The position numbers and the translations under genes are program-made. This document shows, piece after piece, positions 9,584 through 18,833 of a stretch of DNA of 64,000 nucleotides. The notes beneath the pieces were generated by a model. The model was given only the letters and a program-made list of their open reading frames with translations. It searched no databases and was not told where the DNA came from. This DNA is from Apibacter raozihei. Lineage in GTDB: Bacteria; Bacteroidota; Bacteroidia; Flavobacteriales; Weeksellaceae. The stretch is taken from the NCBI RefSeq assembly GCF_004014855.1, contig NZ_CP034930.1:992001-1056000 (forward strand). The letters are read 5' to 3'. Every line of letters begins with the position of its first letter. Positions within the stretch are counted from its first letter, which is position 1.

Positions 9584-9605
9584 AAGGCCATTTTATAATG
9601 GCCTT
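9584..9605 (-). terminator. Terminator of menB
   Basis: Perfect 9-bp stem AAGGCCATT / AATGGCCTT with a 4-nt loop, 5 bp beyond the menB stop, followed on the minus strand by a T-rich run. It separates menB from the glpA promoter. Confidence 0.85.
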
Positions 9606-9610
9606 ACTAT

Positions 9611-10429
9611 TTATGGAAATTTTGGAAATTTTTTAAAATCAGGTTTTCGTTTTTCAAGAAATGCTTTTTTACCTTCCTGCGCCTCATCCATCAGATAATA
9701 CATAAGAGTAGCATCACCGGCTAGCTGCATTAATCCATGCTGTCCATCCAGTTCAGCATTCAGGCATCTTTTAATCATACGTAAAGCAAGTGGACTTCGT
9801 TCCTGCATGATCTGACACCATTCTACAGTAGTATTTTCAAGTTCTTCCAAAGAAACAACTTTATTCACCATCCCCATATCCAGAGCTTCCTGAGCTGTAT
9901 ACTGTTGACATAAAAACCATATTTCTCTTGCTTTTTTCTGGCCCACACTTCGTGCAAGGTAAGAGGAACCAAAACCTCCGTCAAAGCTACCCACTTTAGG
10001 TCCTGTTTGTCCAAATTTAGCATTTTCTGAAGCTATGGTTAAATCACAGACAACATGAAGAACGTGTCCGCCTCCAATAGCATATCCGTTTACCATGGCA
10101 ATCACAGGTTTAGGAATTTCACGAATTTTTTTATGCAAATCCAGTACATTTAATCTGGGAATTCCATCTTCACCTACATAGCCACCCACTCCTTTAACAT
10201 TCTGATCACCTCCACTACAAAAAGCTTTATCACCTGCACCGGTTAAAATGATTACGTCAACTTCAGGATGTTCACGGCAATAATCCATTGCTTCCAGCAT
10301 CTGAAAATTGGTTTCCGGTCTGAAAGCATTGTATACTTGTGGACGATTAATGGTTATTTTTGCTATACCTTCCCAGTATTCAAATAATATATCGGAATAC
10401 TCCTTTATAGTTTGCCAGTTTCTTGCCAT
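9611..10429 (-). CDS. menB: 1,4-dihydroxy-2-naphthoyl-CoA synthase
   Basis: Crotonase-family enzyme that closes the naphthoate ring in menaquinone synthesis. The 272 residues match MenB length (B. subtilis 271). Visible signatures: the start [20 protein letters not shown], the oxyanion-hole stretch [13 protein letters not shown] near 64-76, and [17 protein letters not shown] near 114-130. The C-terminal [16 protein letters not shown] tail is typical of MenB rather than other enoyl-CoA hydratases. No other men genes are in the window. Menaquinone is the probable acceptor for GlpD and GlpABC next door. Confidence 0.93.
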   Translation of the reverse strand: MARNWQTIKEYSDILFEYWEGIAKITINRPQVYNAFRPETNFQMLEAMDYCREHPEVDVIILTGAGDKAFCSGGDQNVKGVGGYVGEDGIPRLNVLDLHKKIREIPKPVIAMVNGYAIGGGHVLHVVCDLTIASENAKFGQTGPKVGSFDGGFGSSYLARSVGQKKAREIWFLCQQYTAQEALDMGMVNKVVSLEELENTTVEWCQIMQERSPLALRMIKRCLNAELDGQHGLMQLAGDATLMYYLMDEAQEGKKAFLEKRKPDFKKFPKFP

Positions 10430-10461
10430 TGTATCTGTTTTTATAATATATAAATTTTAGT

Positions 10462-11445
10462 TTATTTTCTTATTTTTAATAAAATTATAGTATCTAAAAG
10501 AGAATAGAATTTTTTTCTTAAAAGAAAAAAATCAATCTTTTGTAATAGTGTTCTAGGTTGAATTTTATTAATGAAATCTTCTGGAAGTTGATTTAAAAGT
10601 TTTAAATTTTCGATTCTTATTTTTTTTGATTTTTCCTGATAAAGTACGCTTCTAAAAGCATAGATAAATTTATTATTATAGTTTTCAACTTTCAGATTTT
10701 TTAAAAATTCCTTAAACTTTGGATCAGCCTTACTCTCTAGTTCGTTGAAGTAATTATAATAATACACCATATATAAATAGTAGCTCTTGAAGTTAGCAGT
10801 CCTGCTTAAAGAATCTTCACGATAGTAGTAATTATAATTTGCTTTTTTTAAAAAAAATAGTTTATTAACATGGGTTAGATAATTGTAATAGAAAATTTCA
10901 TCTTCATTTATATTTAAATCCTCTGGAAACAAAATTGAGTTTTTTTTCAGAATTCCAAGATTGTAAAATTTATTAAAAGGATACCCTTGTGTATATTTAT
11001 AATTATTAAGAAAGGTATCTAGTTGATCGTTAAGATCTATTATCTCATTAGCATAACCTTGAGAAAAAGGTTCAAAGACATTATGAGTAAACCTGTTAAT
11101 GTCTTGAACTAAAAGCAGAGAGGGGCTTGAAAGATGATCTATATAATCTTTTAAATAATCTGGATTTACCCAATCATCTGAATCAATAAAACATATATAT
11201 TCTCCTTTCGCTGAATTAATACCGGTATTTCTTGTAATTGAAACTCCTTTATTTGTCTGATTGATAATACAAATTCTAGAATCATTTTCAGCATATTCCT
11301 TACAAATGTTAAGGCTGGAATCTGTGGATCCATCATTAATCAGGATTAACTCAAAATTTTTATATGTTTGATTAATAATACTATCCAGACATTTTTTTAA
11401 AAATTTTTCAGCATTATAAACGGGCACAACTATAGATATTAACAT
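10462..11445 (-). CDS. Family 2 glycosyltransferase
   Basis: GT-A fold glycosyltransferase, 327 residues. The N-terminal catalytic domain is clear: ISIVVPVYNAEKFLKKCLDS at residues 3-22, NDGSTD at 37-42, and the metal-binding DSD at 88-90. The C-terminal third is basic and AT-rich in codons. It stands alone 32 bp upstream of menB with no other polysaccharide genes near, so neither donor nor acceptor can be inferred; surface glycan synthesis is the usual role of this family. Base composition is noticeably more AT-rich than menB. Confidence 0.85.
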   Translation of the reverse strand: MLISIVVPVYNAEKFLKKCLDSIINQTYKNFELILINDGSTDSSLNICKEYAENDSRICIINQTNKGVSITRNTGINSAKGEYICFIDSDDWVNPDYLKDYIDHLSSPSLLLVQDINRFTHNVFEPFSQGYANEIIDLNDQLDTFLNNYKYTQGYPFNKFYNLGILKKNSILFPEDLNINEDEIFYYNYLTHVNKLFFLKKANYNYYYREDSLSRTANFKSYYLYMVYYYNYFNELESKADPKFKEFLKNLKVENYNNKFIYAFRSVLYQEKSKKIRIENLKLLNQLPEDFINKIQPRTLLQKIDFFLLRKKFYSLLDTIILLKIRK

Positions 11446-11635
11446 TCAAAATGGATTATTTAATATCAAATATAAATAATTTAGAGAGATGACTTGCATA
11501 TAATTATATCAAAAGAATTCTTAAGAGTAAGAAGTTATGTTTATAAGTACATAGATAATCTAATTTCTAATTTTTAATTTTTTCATTGTCAATAATATAA
11601 GTTTTTTTAAATTAGAAATAAAAAAAACGTAAGTA

Positions 11636-11980
11636 ATGAATCTATTAAATCGTGTCTTTAGTCAGATACCTGCAGTTTTATCTAGTAAACTATCCATTTT
11701 CATTTATCTTTTTCTATTTTTTTATCTGGTGATATTTGCCCTGATGTGTGCAATAATACCTACCTGGAAAGAATATGCTCCGTCAGATACTTCACAACTG
11801 ATTTTCGGTAATTATACTAATGTTCTAAGTGCGTTGGGAGCATCTATTGCTGCAGGTAGTGGTATAGTTATACATAAAAATATCAGAATGATACATCAGA
11901 ATCATAAGGAGCTTCTGGATTCAATAAATAAACTGCATGAGCACCTGAATCAAGTAAAAAACCCTGATAATAACGAATAA
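11636..11980 (+). CDS. Small membrane protein, function unknown
   Basis: A 114-residue protein with two hydrophobic segments (about residues 18-42, IFIYLFLFFYLVIF, and about 57-78) and a polar, helical C-terminus ending KNPDNNE. I do not recognise the family. It stands between a divergent glycosyltransferase and a convergent amino-acid transporter, and its stop codon lies inside the loop of a strong hairpin terminator, which supports a real transcript ending here. Confidence 0.6.
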   Translation: MNLLNRVFSQIPAVLSSKLSIFIYLFLFFYLVIFALMCAIIPTWKEYAPSDTSQLIFGNYTNVLSALGASIAAGSGIVIHKNIRMIHQNHKELLDSINKLHEHLNQVKNPDNNE

Positions 11981-11990
11981 TATCAGGGTT
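11960..11990. terminator. Bidirectional terminator
   Basis: Perfect 10-bp stem AACCCTGATA (11960-11969) / TATCAGGGTT (11981-11990). It covers the end of the small membrane gene and lies 20 bp from the stop of the convergent cycA-like gene, so it can serve both. Confidence 0.75.
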
Positions 11991-12010
11991 GTATATAGTA
12001 TAAATATTTC

Positions 12011-13411
12011 TTATTCAGATTCGGAAAAAGGTTTCCATTGACTTTTTATTTTTTTAGGAATCAGGAAATAACATATCCCTAAAATCACAAACCATAAGGG
12101 AGTAAATATAAGAGCTTGTTGAGTATCACCTTCGAACCAAAAAGTTACAATAAGAATGATAAAGAAAAGTAAAGATAGATAAATGGAAAATAATCCGCCG
12201 GGAACTTTAAATTTGGATTTTTTATGAAGTTCTGGCCTCTTTTTACGAAATGCTATATAAGAAAATAAAATCATAGACCATACAAATACAAATAGTACGG
12301 TAGCTACAGTGGTAACTAAAGTGAAAGCTTTCATTACATCATCATTACCTATATACAGTAAGAATACTGCAGGTATCAGGCACGCACATGAAAATGTAAG
12401 ACCATAGGCCGGAACCGATGCTTTTGAAAGTTTATTAAATATTTTGGGTGCCTTGCTGCTGGAAGAAAGACCGTATAACATACGGCTGGTAGAAAAAATT
12501 CCGCTATTGGCTGATGAAGCGGCAGAGGTTAAAACAACAAAATAGGTAATATGGAAGGCCGCAGCAATACCTGCAAAAGAAAATAGTGTTATAAAAGGGC
12601 TTTTGTCCGGATCAATAGTCCGCCATGGCATAACAGACATAATTACAGCTAAGGCCAATACATAAAACAAGATTACTCTGACCGGAATGGCATTAATAGC
12701 TTTAGGTAGTGTTTTTTCAGGATCTTTGGCCTCTGCTGCTGTGGTTCCTACAAGTTCAACACCTACGAATGCAAAAGCAGCAATTTGGAAACCAGCCATA
12801 AAGCCAGTAAATCCCATTGGAAATATTCCCCCGTCATTCCAAATATTCGATAACGAAGTCGTAACTCCTGATGGCGTTTCAAACTGATAGATAATTAAAA
12901 AAATACCTACCAGAATCAACAGGGCTATGGCTAATATTTTAATAATAGAAAACCAGAATTCAGTTTCGCCAAAAAGTTTTACAGTCAATAAATTAAGAAA
13001 GAAAAATAATAAAACACATAACAATGCAGGAATCCAGGGAGCTACCAATCCGGGGTATAATTGTTCTATATATCCGGATATAGCTATCAAATCAGCACTT
13101 CCTGTTACAATCCAGCAGAACCAATAGGTCCATCCCATAAAAAAGCCAGCCATAGGTCCTAGTAAATCCGTTACGAAATCAACAAAAGACTTGTATTTTA
13201 AATTCGATAAAAGTAATTCTCCCATGGCACGCATGACAAAAAATATGATAAAACCAATAATGGCATAAACCAATAATATGGAAGGACCTGCCAGGCTGAT
13301 AGTTTTACCGGAACCCATAAACAATCCTGTACCTATAGCACCACCAATTGCAATTAACTGGATATGTCTGTTGGTGAGGTGTCTTTTTAAATTTTCATTT
13401 GAGTTATTCAT
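12011..13411 (-). CDS. cycA: D-serine/D-alanine/glycine-type amino acid permease
   Basis: Inner-membrane APC-superfamily symporter of 466 residues with about twelve membrane segments. Long stretches are recognisable as CycA-like: HLTNRHIQLIAIGGAIGTGL near 11-30, FMGSGKTISLAGPSI, VMRAMGELLLSN, and SAASSANSGIFSTSRMLYGL. These match my memory of E. coli CycA rather than arginine or proline permeases. Glycine, D-alanine and D-serine are the likely substrates. It is monocistronic and convergent with the small membrane gene. The N-terminal TNRHIQLIAIGGAIG segment argues for the ATG at 13411. Confidence 0.85.
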   Translation of the reverse strand: MNNSNENLKRHLTNRHIQLIAIGGAIGTGLFMGSGKTISLAGPSILLVYAIIGFIIFFVMRAMGELLLSNLKYKSFVDFVTDLLGPMAGFFMGWTYWFCWIVTGSADLIAISGYIEQLYPGLVAPWIPALLCVLLFFFLNLLTVKLFGETEFWFSIIKILAIALLILVGIFLIIYQFETPSGVTTSLSNIWNDGGIFPMGFTGFMAGFQIAAFAFVGVELVGTTAAEAKDPEKTLPKAINAIPVRVILFYVLALAVIMSVMPWRTIDPDKSPFITLFSFAGIAAAFHITYFVVLTSAASSANSGIFSTSRMLYGLSSSSKAPKIFNKLSKASVPAYGLTFSCACLIPAVFLLYIGNDDVMKAFTLVTTVATVLFVFVWSMILFSYIAFRKKRPELHKKSKFKVPGGLFSIYLSLLFFIILIVTFWFEGDTQQALIFTPLWFVILGICYFLIPKKIKSQWKPFSESE

Positions 13412-13561
13412 AAAATCTGACTTTTTATAATTAATTGTAAAGGCTTTTTAATAAAGTATAGTTCAAAAATACATTTTTTTATTATATATATACCAATTTT
13501 TAAAATACAAGAGTTTAAAACTAACGAAATTTTATGTTGTATTATTCTGTGATAATATCTG

Positions 13562-13569
13562 TATTTTTG
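13562..13569 (+). promoter_or_regulatory. Candidate -7 element of the ybfF-like gene
   Basis: TATTTTTG matches TAnnTTTG exactly and lies 20 bp before the start codon. A possible -33 TTG lies 22 nt upstream, at the edge of the accepted spacing. Confidence 0.4.
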
Positions 13570-13589
13570 TAAAAAGTTATTGTAAATAA

Positions 13590-14369
13590 ATGGAAAATCA
13601 GATTTTACACTCAAAAATATATGAAAAGCCGGAAACAACCCCTATGTTAATATTTCATGGGTTATTTGGTATGCTGGATAACTGGGGAACATTGGGTAAG
13701 AAATTTGCAGAAGACCGGGAAGTTCATCTTATTGATCTGCGCAACCATGGAAGAAGTTTTCATTCTGACATTATGGATTATACTTCTATGTCTGACGATA
13801 TTGTGAATTACTGCAACCACTACCAGTTACAAAAAGTTATTTTACTGGGTCATTCATTAGGAGGTAAAGCTGTAATGGAATGCTCAATCAAGCATCCCTC
13901 ATTGGTTGACAAACTCATAGTGGTAGATATGGCACCCAAAGCATATCCACCTCATCATCAGGCAGTCATTAAAGCATTGCAGAGTGTGGATTTTTCCCGA
14001 ATCAACGACCGTAAAGAAGTAGAAGAAGCATTGTCTGCCTATATTCAGGAGCCGGGTATTATTCAGTTTTTAATGAAGAATGTTTACCGTACAGATAAAG
14101 AGCACTTCGATTTTCGATTTAACCTCAAATCTCTAACCGATAACTATACTCAGCTAATCAATAAACCTATATCGTTTGGTATCTATGAGGGGCCTGCATT
14201 ATTTATTGCAGGAGAAAATTCCAATTATATACTAAAACAAGATGAATTTTATATCAGACAGCAGTTTCCTAAAGAAAAACTGGAAGTAATACCTAAGGCA
14301 TCACACTGGGTTCAGGCGGACAATCCTGTTGCGTTTTATGATGCGGTAAATCATTTTTTAAATGTGTAA
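13590..14369 (+). CDS. ybfF: Alpha/beta hydrolase, YbfF-type esterase
   Basis: A 259-residue alpha/beta-hydrolase. Visible: the oxyanion HGLFGMLDNW stretch near 23-32, the nucleophile elbow GHSLGG at 87-92 (Ser89), IDLRNHGRS near 48-56, and the catalytic His in ASHWVQADNP (His239). Length and the FHGLFG/LRNHGRS combination match YbfF, a cytosolic esterase acting on short acyl and acyl-CoA esters in E. coli. The physiological substrate here is unknown. Start ATG at 13590 follows the promoter-like element by 20 bp. Confidence 0.82.
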   Translation: MENQILHSKIYEKPETTPMLIFHGLFGMLDNWGTLGKKFAEDREVHLIDLRNHGRSFHSDIMDYTSMSDDIVNYCNHYQLQKVILLGHSLGGKAVMECSIKHPSLVDKLIVVDMAPKAYPPHHQAVIKALQSVDFSRINDRKEVEEALSAYIQEPGIIQFLMKNVYRTDKEHFDFRFNLKSLTDNYTQLINKPISFGIYEGPALFIAGENSNYILKQDEFYIRQQFPKEKLEVIPKASHWVQADNPVAFYDAVNHFLNV

Positions 14370-14459
14370 ACCTTTTTTAATACTTGATTTTAGCTTTTTC
14401 CGTTCAGTATTCATTTTTGAAATTGATAGAAAGTATATTCTTATTCATTTTCTTAATGT

Positions 14460-14585
14460 ATGTTAAAAGCCTTGTGGTTATCAGGTATAAATAAGGAAGA
14501 ATTTTCAGCTATTAACTGGAAAAATATTTTTAACAATATGTGGAGGGGTTCAAATCCTTCAAAACCTAGATTATTATACGTATGA
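14460..14585 (+). CDS. Small ORF overlapping lpxB start, possible leader peptide or gene remnant
   Basis: A 41-codon ORF, ATG at 14460 and TGA at 14583-14585, whose stop overlaps the lpxB ATG in an ATGA junction. The peptide begins MLKALWLSGINKEEFSAINW and contains three tryptophans. I do not recognise it. The exact 4-bp overlap suggests translational coupling to lpxB, but it could be the remnant of a lost upstream gene or chance. Confidence 0.4.
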   Translation: MLKALWLSGINKEEFSAINWKNIFNNMWRGSNPSKPRLLYV

Positions 14586-15697
14586 AATATTATATTATTG
14601 CAGGCGAGGCTTCTGGAGACTTACACGGATCCAATTTAATGAAAGCAATTAAGAATGAAGATTCTCAGGCTGAATTTCGCTTCTGGGGAGGGGATTTGAT
14701 GCAAGCCCAGGGAGGTGATATGGTAAAGCATTATAAAGAATTGGCGTTTATGGGATTTGCAGAAGTTATTATGAATCTGAGAACTATCCTCGGAAATATT
14801 CGATTCTGTAAAAAAGATATTCTTCAATATCGTCCGGATTGCGTTATTTTTATTGATTATCCGGGTTTTAATCTCAGAATATGTGAATTTGTCAAAAAAG
14901 CAGGAATTAAAACTTTTTATTATATATCGCCGCAGGTTTGGGCATGGAAATCAGGAAGGGTGAAAACCATCAAAAAGTATGTAGATCGTATGTTTGTGAT
15001 TCTTCCCTTTGAAAAGGATTTTTACAAGAAATATGATTATACGGTTGATTTTGTAGGTCATCCTTTGCTGGATGTATTAAAAGATATGCCGGATTTGAAT
15101 GAATCTGAATTCAGGAAAACCCATGGTCTTTCCACAAAACCTATCATTGCTTTACTTCCGGGAAGCAGGAAGCAGGAAATCAGAAAAATGCTTTCAGCTA
15201 TGCTCTCCGTTGAAAAAGATTTTACGGAATATGAGTTTGTCATTGCAGGTGCTCCATCCATGGATAAAGAGTTTTACCAGCAGTTTTTAAGCTCTCATGT
15301 TAAAATTGTATCCAATCAAACCTATAGCCTTTTAAGAATTTCTCAGGCTGCTTTAGTAACCTCCGGAACAGCAACACTTGAAACGGCTTTATTAAATGTG
15401 CCGGAGGTTGTCTGTTATAAAGGAAGCAGGATTTCTTACGAAATAGCAAAACGCTTAATTAAACATATACGGTACATATCACTCGTTAATCTGATAATGG
15501 ATCGTTTAGTAGTACAGGAGCTTATACAAAATGATTTGAATTATAATAATTTAAAAAAGGAATTAACAAAAATTACCCAGAGTGATTATCAGAAAAAACT
15601 AAAGAAAGAGTATGACGAACTCAGGCATAAACTTGGAGATTTGGGAGCATCTAAAAATACCGCTCATTTATTGGTAGAAGAGTTAAAAAAAGGATAA
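14582..15697 (+). CDS. lpxB: Lipid-A-disaccharide synthase
   Basis: Condenses UDP-diacylglucosamine with lipid X to give the lipid A disaccharide on the inner membrane. The 371 residues start KYYIIAGEASGDLHGSNLM (residues 2-20), the family signature, followed by FWGGDLMQAQGG, ISPQVWAWKSGRVKTIKKYV near 119-138, ALLPGSRKQEIRKM, and TSGTATLETALLNVP. It confirms a Gram-negative outer membrane. The ATG overlaps the stop of a 41-codon ORF. It converges on tsaB with only 12 bp between the stops. Confidence 0.95.
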   Translation: MKYYIIAGEASGDLHGSNLMKAIKNEDSQAEFRFWGGDLMQAQGGDMVKHYKELAFMGFAEVIMNLRTILGNIRFCKKDILQYRPDCVIFIDYPGFNLRICEFVKKAGIKTFYYISPQVWAWKSGRVKTIKKYVDRMFVILPFEKDFYKKYDYTVDFVGHPLLDVLKDMPDLNESEFRKTHGLSTKPIIALLPGSRKQEIRKMLSAMLSVEKDFTEYEFVIAGAPSMDKEFYQQFLSSHVKIVSNQTYSLLRISQAALVTSGTATLETALLNVPEVVCYKGSRISYEIAKRLIKHIRYISLVNLIMDRLVVQELIQNDLNYNNLKKELTKITQSDYQKKLKKEYDELRHKLGDLGASKNTAHLLVEELKKG

Positions 15698-15709
15698 ACT
15701 AAAAAAAGA

Positions 15710-16378
15710 TTATTTCCACTCTTTTAGATATAGCGGATCGAAGTAAGCAACGTCTTCCCATTGTTTAGAATTATATTTTTGGAAAGAAGCTTCAATCATG
15801 TTTTTAGCAGAGGGGTATGAGAGTTCGTATGTGAAAAAATTTTGCAAATTCGGATCAAGATCTCTGAAGAAAGATTGAGTTTTTTCTACAGCATCTCCTA
15901 CAAAAAGTATTTTTTTATCTCTGTATTTTTCAAATGAAGATTTGGCAAGGACGTGCGGGTGGGTGCTTTCAACTTCGTTTCCTGTCGGGTCGTATACGCA
16001 GGTATACACTTCCATTCTTCGCGCATCCATAACGGGAATAATAAAGTCGTATTCCAAATGAAAAAAAGGAAAAGCTAATGAATATAAAGAATTAATGGAA
16101 AGAAGCGGAATATCGTTACCAAAACAAAATCCTTTAGCCGAGGCAACACCAATTCGTAGACCCGTGTAGGAGCCGGGACCTTTGCCTACCGAAACAGCAT
16201 GAAGATCCTTTAGTTCTATTTCAGCACCTTCCAGAGCCCATTCCACAAAAGTGTGCAATTTTTCATTATGTTTGAAATCCAGAGAAATTTCCTCGCATAA
16301 AGAATTCAGCTTTCCATTAGTTCCGAGGGATACAGAGCAGTTTTTTGATGAGCTTTCGATGTGAAGGATATGAATCAT
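15710..16378 (-). CDS. tsaB: tRNA threonylcarbamoyladenosine biosynthesis protein TsaB
   Basis: Scaffold partner of TsaD in making t6A37 of ANN-decoding tRNAs. The 222-residue ASKHA-fold protein begins ILHIESSSKNCSVSLG, and carries VSVGKGPGSYTGLRIGVA near residues 63-80 and INSLYSLA. Length and motifs are typical. It heads or belongs to a minus-strand run tgt-lptG-small membrane gene-tsaB, 3 bp below the 66-residue gene. TsaD is not in the window. Confidence 0.92.
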   Translation of the reverse strand: MIHILHIESSSKNCSVSLGTNGKLNSLCEEISLDFKHNEKLHTFVEWALEGAEIELKDLHAVSVGKGPGSYTGLRIGVASAKGFCFGNDIPLLSINSLYSLAFPFFHLEYDFIIPVMDARRMEVYTCVYDPTGNEVESTHPHVLAKSSFEKYRDKKILFVGDAVEKTQSFFRDLDPNLQNFFTYELSYPSAKNMIEASFQKYNSKQWEDVAYFDPLYLKEWK

Positions 16379-16381
16379 GAG

Positions 16382-16582
16382 TTACTTATCTTTTTTCTTT
16401 TTTCTCGTGTTTACAAATATTTGGGCACTAAAAGCAACAATTCCTATCAGCAGGTATAAAACAGCCATATATATATTTTTTTCATCTTCGCCATTGCTGT
16501 TTTTATACCAGAAATAAGCACGGACTATAAAATAGAGACCTATTAAAAATGCAATTATATTTGCCAGTTTGTTTTTGTTCAT
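16382..16582 (-). CDS. Small two-helix membrane protein, function unknown
   Basis: A 66-residue protein with two hydrophobic helices (about 8-25 and 38-57) and a strongly basic tail TRKKKKDK. It lies 23 bp below lptG and 3 bp above tsaB on the same strand, so it is probably co-transcribed. I do not recognise a family; the positive tail predicts a cytosolic C-terminus. Confidence 0.6.
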   Translation of the reverse strand: MNKNKLANIIAFLIGLYFIVRAYFWYKNSNGEDEKNIYMAVLYLLIGIVAFSAQIFVNTRKKKKDK

Positions 16583-16605
16583 GATTTTTAAATATAACTA
16601 ATTAC

Positions 16606-17706
16606 TTATGCATAGGCACGTTTAAAATATAAAATCAGGGTAACGATTCCAAATACAAAATTCGGAAGCCATACAGCAAACCAGGAAGGCATAATTCCTT
16701 TGGAAGAAAAAACCTGAAGTGCCTGGAATGAAAATATATAGAGAAAGGCAGATGAAATACCTATGGCCAGGTTTAACCCGATACCCCCTCTTCGCTTAGT
16801 CGAAGACAATGAAAGAGCTAAAAAGGTAAGGATCAAAACAGCTACAGAAGCGCTGGTTCTCTGGTGCAGTTCATTAAGATAAATATTTACGTTATTAGCG
16901 CCTTTCATCTTCTCTTTCTTAATGAATTTCAGCAGTTCCGGAGTATTCATGGTTTCTGCAACAAAGGCTTCCGGAAGAAGCTCGTCGGGAGTAAAATTAA
17001 AATGTTTTTTTAGGGTTTGTCCGTTTTTAAGTGTAAGGATTTTTCCTTTATCAGAATAGGTCTTTTCAAAATATCCGCCTAAAACATAAGTGTTATCCTT
17101 ATCAGACCAGTATATTTCAGTGGCACGTATTTCTTGCAGTAAAACTCTCTGAGAGTTAAATTTCTGATACATAAAGCCGATACCTCTTTGAGACTGTCTA
17201 TTGTAGCTGTTTACAAACAAATATTCTGTAGGCGATATTTGTGATGAGATGTTCTGGTTCGCAAAATAAGCTTCCCTTTTACTACCGGTAAGAGTTTTTA
17301 CATTAAATTCATTTTTTTTAATATTCGCCCACGGAAGGAGAAAGTGGTTGGTCACCAAGGAAAGAGAGGCTATAAAAATGCCCACGAGTAAATAGGGGCG
17401 TGAAAACCGGAAAAAGCTGGTTCCCGAACTGGTAATAGCTACAATTTCCGTATTATTGGTTAGTCGTGAAGTAAAATAAATAACCGAAATAAATACCAGA
17501 ATGGAGGCAAAAACATTAACCGCCCAAACCACGTAATACGGATAATACATCCGTAAGGTATCTACAATGCTGAATCCGTTTTCGTTAAAATCCTGATAGT
17601 TGCTCTGAATATCAATAATCACAAAAATTGCGATAAGAAGGATAAGCATAAAAAAAAGCGTTCCCAGAAAGTTACGGATAATATATCGATCAAGTATGTT
17701 TATCAT
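16606..17706 (-). CDS. lptG: LptF/LptG-family lipopolysaccharide export permease
   Basis: Inner-membrane component of the LPS transport machine (YjgP/YjgQ family), 366 residues. It starts INILDRYIIRNFLGTLFFML, typical of the family, with three N-terminal membrane helices, a periplasmic beta-rich domain (about 125-265), and three C-terminal helices. It overlaps the tgt stop by 4 bp. The choice between LptG and LptF cannot be made firmly from sequence alone; one or two such genes are usual in Bacteroidota. Works downstream of lipid A synthesis (lpxB at 14582). Confidence 0.85.
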   Translation of the reverse strand: MINILDRYIIRNFLGTLFFMLILLIAIFVIIDIQSNYQDFNENGFSIVDTLRMYYPYYVVWAVNVFASILVFISVIYFTSRLTNNTEIVAITSSGTSFFRFSRPYLLVGIFIASLSLVTNHFLLPWANIKKNEFNVKTLTGSKREAYFANQNISSQISPTEYLFVNSYNRQSQRGIGFMYQKFNSQRVLLQEIRATEIYWSDKDNTYVLGGYFEKTYSDKGKILTLKNGQTLKKHFNFTPDELLPEAFVAETMNTPELLKFIKKEKMKGANNVNIYLNELHQRTSASVAVLILTFLALSLSSTKRRGGIGLNLAIGISSAFLYIFSFQALQVFSSKGIMPSWFAVWLPNFVFGIVTLILYFKRAYA

Positions 17707-18833
17707 AAGCGGGTGCGCAGCTGCGGGGTTACGGAGTTTTTCCAGGCATTGAAATCTCCTGCCAGAATATGTTTACGTGCTGTGCGTACCAAATCCAGGT
17801 AAAAGGCTAAATTGTGAATCGATGCTATTTGTTTACCCAAAAATTCGTTGGCTGAGAAAAGATGTCTCAGATATGCACGGCTGTATTCCTGATCTACAAA
17901 AGAAGTACCCTCCGGATCCAGCACGGAAAAATCATCTTTCCATTTATTATTTTTTATATTGATAACTCCCTGCCAGGTAAAAAGCATACCGTTGCGCGCA
18001 TTTCGGGTGGGCATAACACAGTCCATCATATCTACTCCCAGTGCAATAGATTCCAGAATATTCCATGGAGTACCTACGCCCATAAGATAGCGGGGTTTGT
18101 CTTTGGGTAAAATATCTGTAACTACCTCAGTAATACGGTACATTTCTTCTTCCGGTTCACCCACGCTCAATCCCCCGATTGCATTTCCATCGGCTCCTAC
18201 AGAAGCGATAAATTCAGCAGAAATTTTCCGCAAATCTTCAAATGTACTGCCCTGCACAATGGGGAATAAATGTTGTTTATAATCATAAACCTCCGGATTT
18301 TCCTCGCACCAGCTGACGCATCGTTTCAGCCAGCGGTGAGTAATGTCCAGTGATTTCTTGGCATAGGAGTAATCACAAGGGTAGGGGGTGCATTCATCAA
18401 AGGCCATAAAAATATCTCCTCCGATATAACGTTGAATTTCCATTGATTTTTCTGGTGTGAAAAAATGGTACGAACCATCTATATGAGATTTAAAACGTAC
18501 CCCGTCTTCCTGAATTTTTCGTGTCTGGGAAAGTGAAAACACCTGATATCCTCCGCTATCGGTAAGAATAGGGCGATCCCAGTTGATAAATTGGTGAAGC
18601 CCTCCGGCCTTATATAAAATATCCGTTCCTGGACGTAAATACAAATGATAAGTGTTGCCCAGAATAATCTGTGCCTGAATATCGTCCTTTAACTCTCGCT
18701 GATGTACAGATTTAACAGTTCCTACAGTACCCACCGGCATGAAAATAGGTGTTTCAATACTGCCGTGATCCGTTTCTAAAATTCCGGCCCGCGCCTTAGA
18801 GTTTTTATCGGTTTCAATTGCTTTAAAAAACAT
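17703..18833 (-). CDS. tgt: Queuine tRNA-ribosyltransferase
   Basis: Exchanges guanine 34 of GUN-anticodon tRNAs for a queuine precursor. The 376 residues show the catalytic DSGGYQVFS (Asp92), GGLSVGEP, LMGVGTP and DCVMPTRNARNG. The usual zinc site reads CxCxxC in E. coli Tgt; here that position reads EGTSFVDQEYSRAYLRH, with all three cysteines gone, while the His of SIHNLAFY remains. I believe this is a lineage variant, not a defect, since the rest is intact. The stop overlaps the lptG start in an ATGA arrangement. Confidence 0.93.
   Translation of the reverse strand: MFFKAIETDKNSKARAGILETDHGSIETPIFMPVGTVGTVKSVHQRELKDDIQAQIILGNTYHLYLRPGTDILYKAGGLHQFINWDRPILTDSGGYQVFSLSQTRKIQEDGVRFKSHIDGSYHFFTPEKSMEIQRYIGGDIFMAFDECTPYPCDYSYAKKSLDITHRWLKRCVSWCEENPEVYDYKQHLFPIVQGSTFEDLRKISAEFIASVGADGNAIGGLSVGEPEEEMYRITEVVTDILPKDKPRYLMGVGTPWNILESIALGVDMMDCVMPTRNARNGMLFTWQGVINIKNNKWKDDFSVLDPEGTSFVDQEYSRAYLRHLFSANEFLGKQIASIHNLAFYLDLVRTARKHILAGDFNAWKNSVTPQLRTRL

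Noticed and set aside
13408-13638. 76-residue ORF on the minus strand upstream of cycA
   Set aside because: Low-complexity Ile/Phe/Lys translation of the AT-rich intergenic region, overlapping the ybfF start in antisense.
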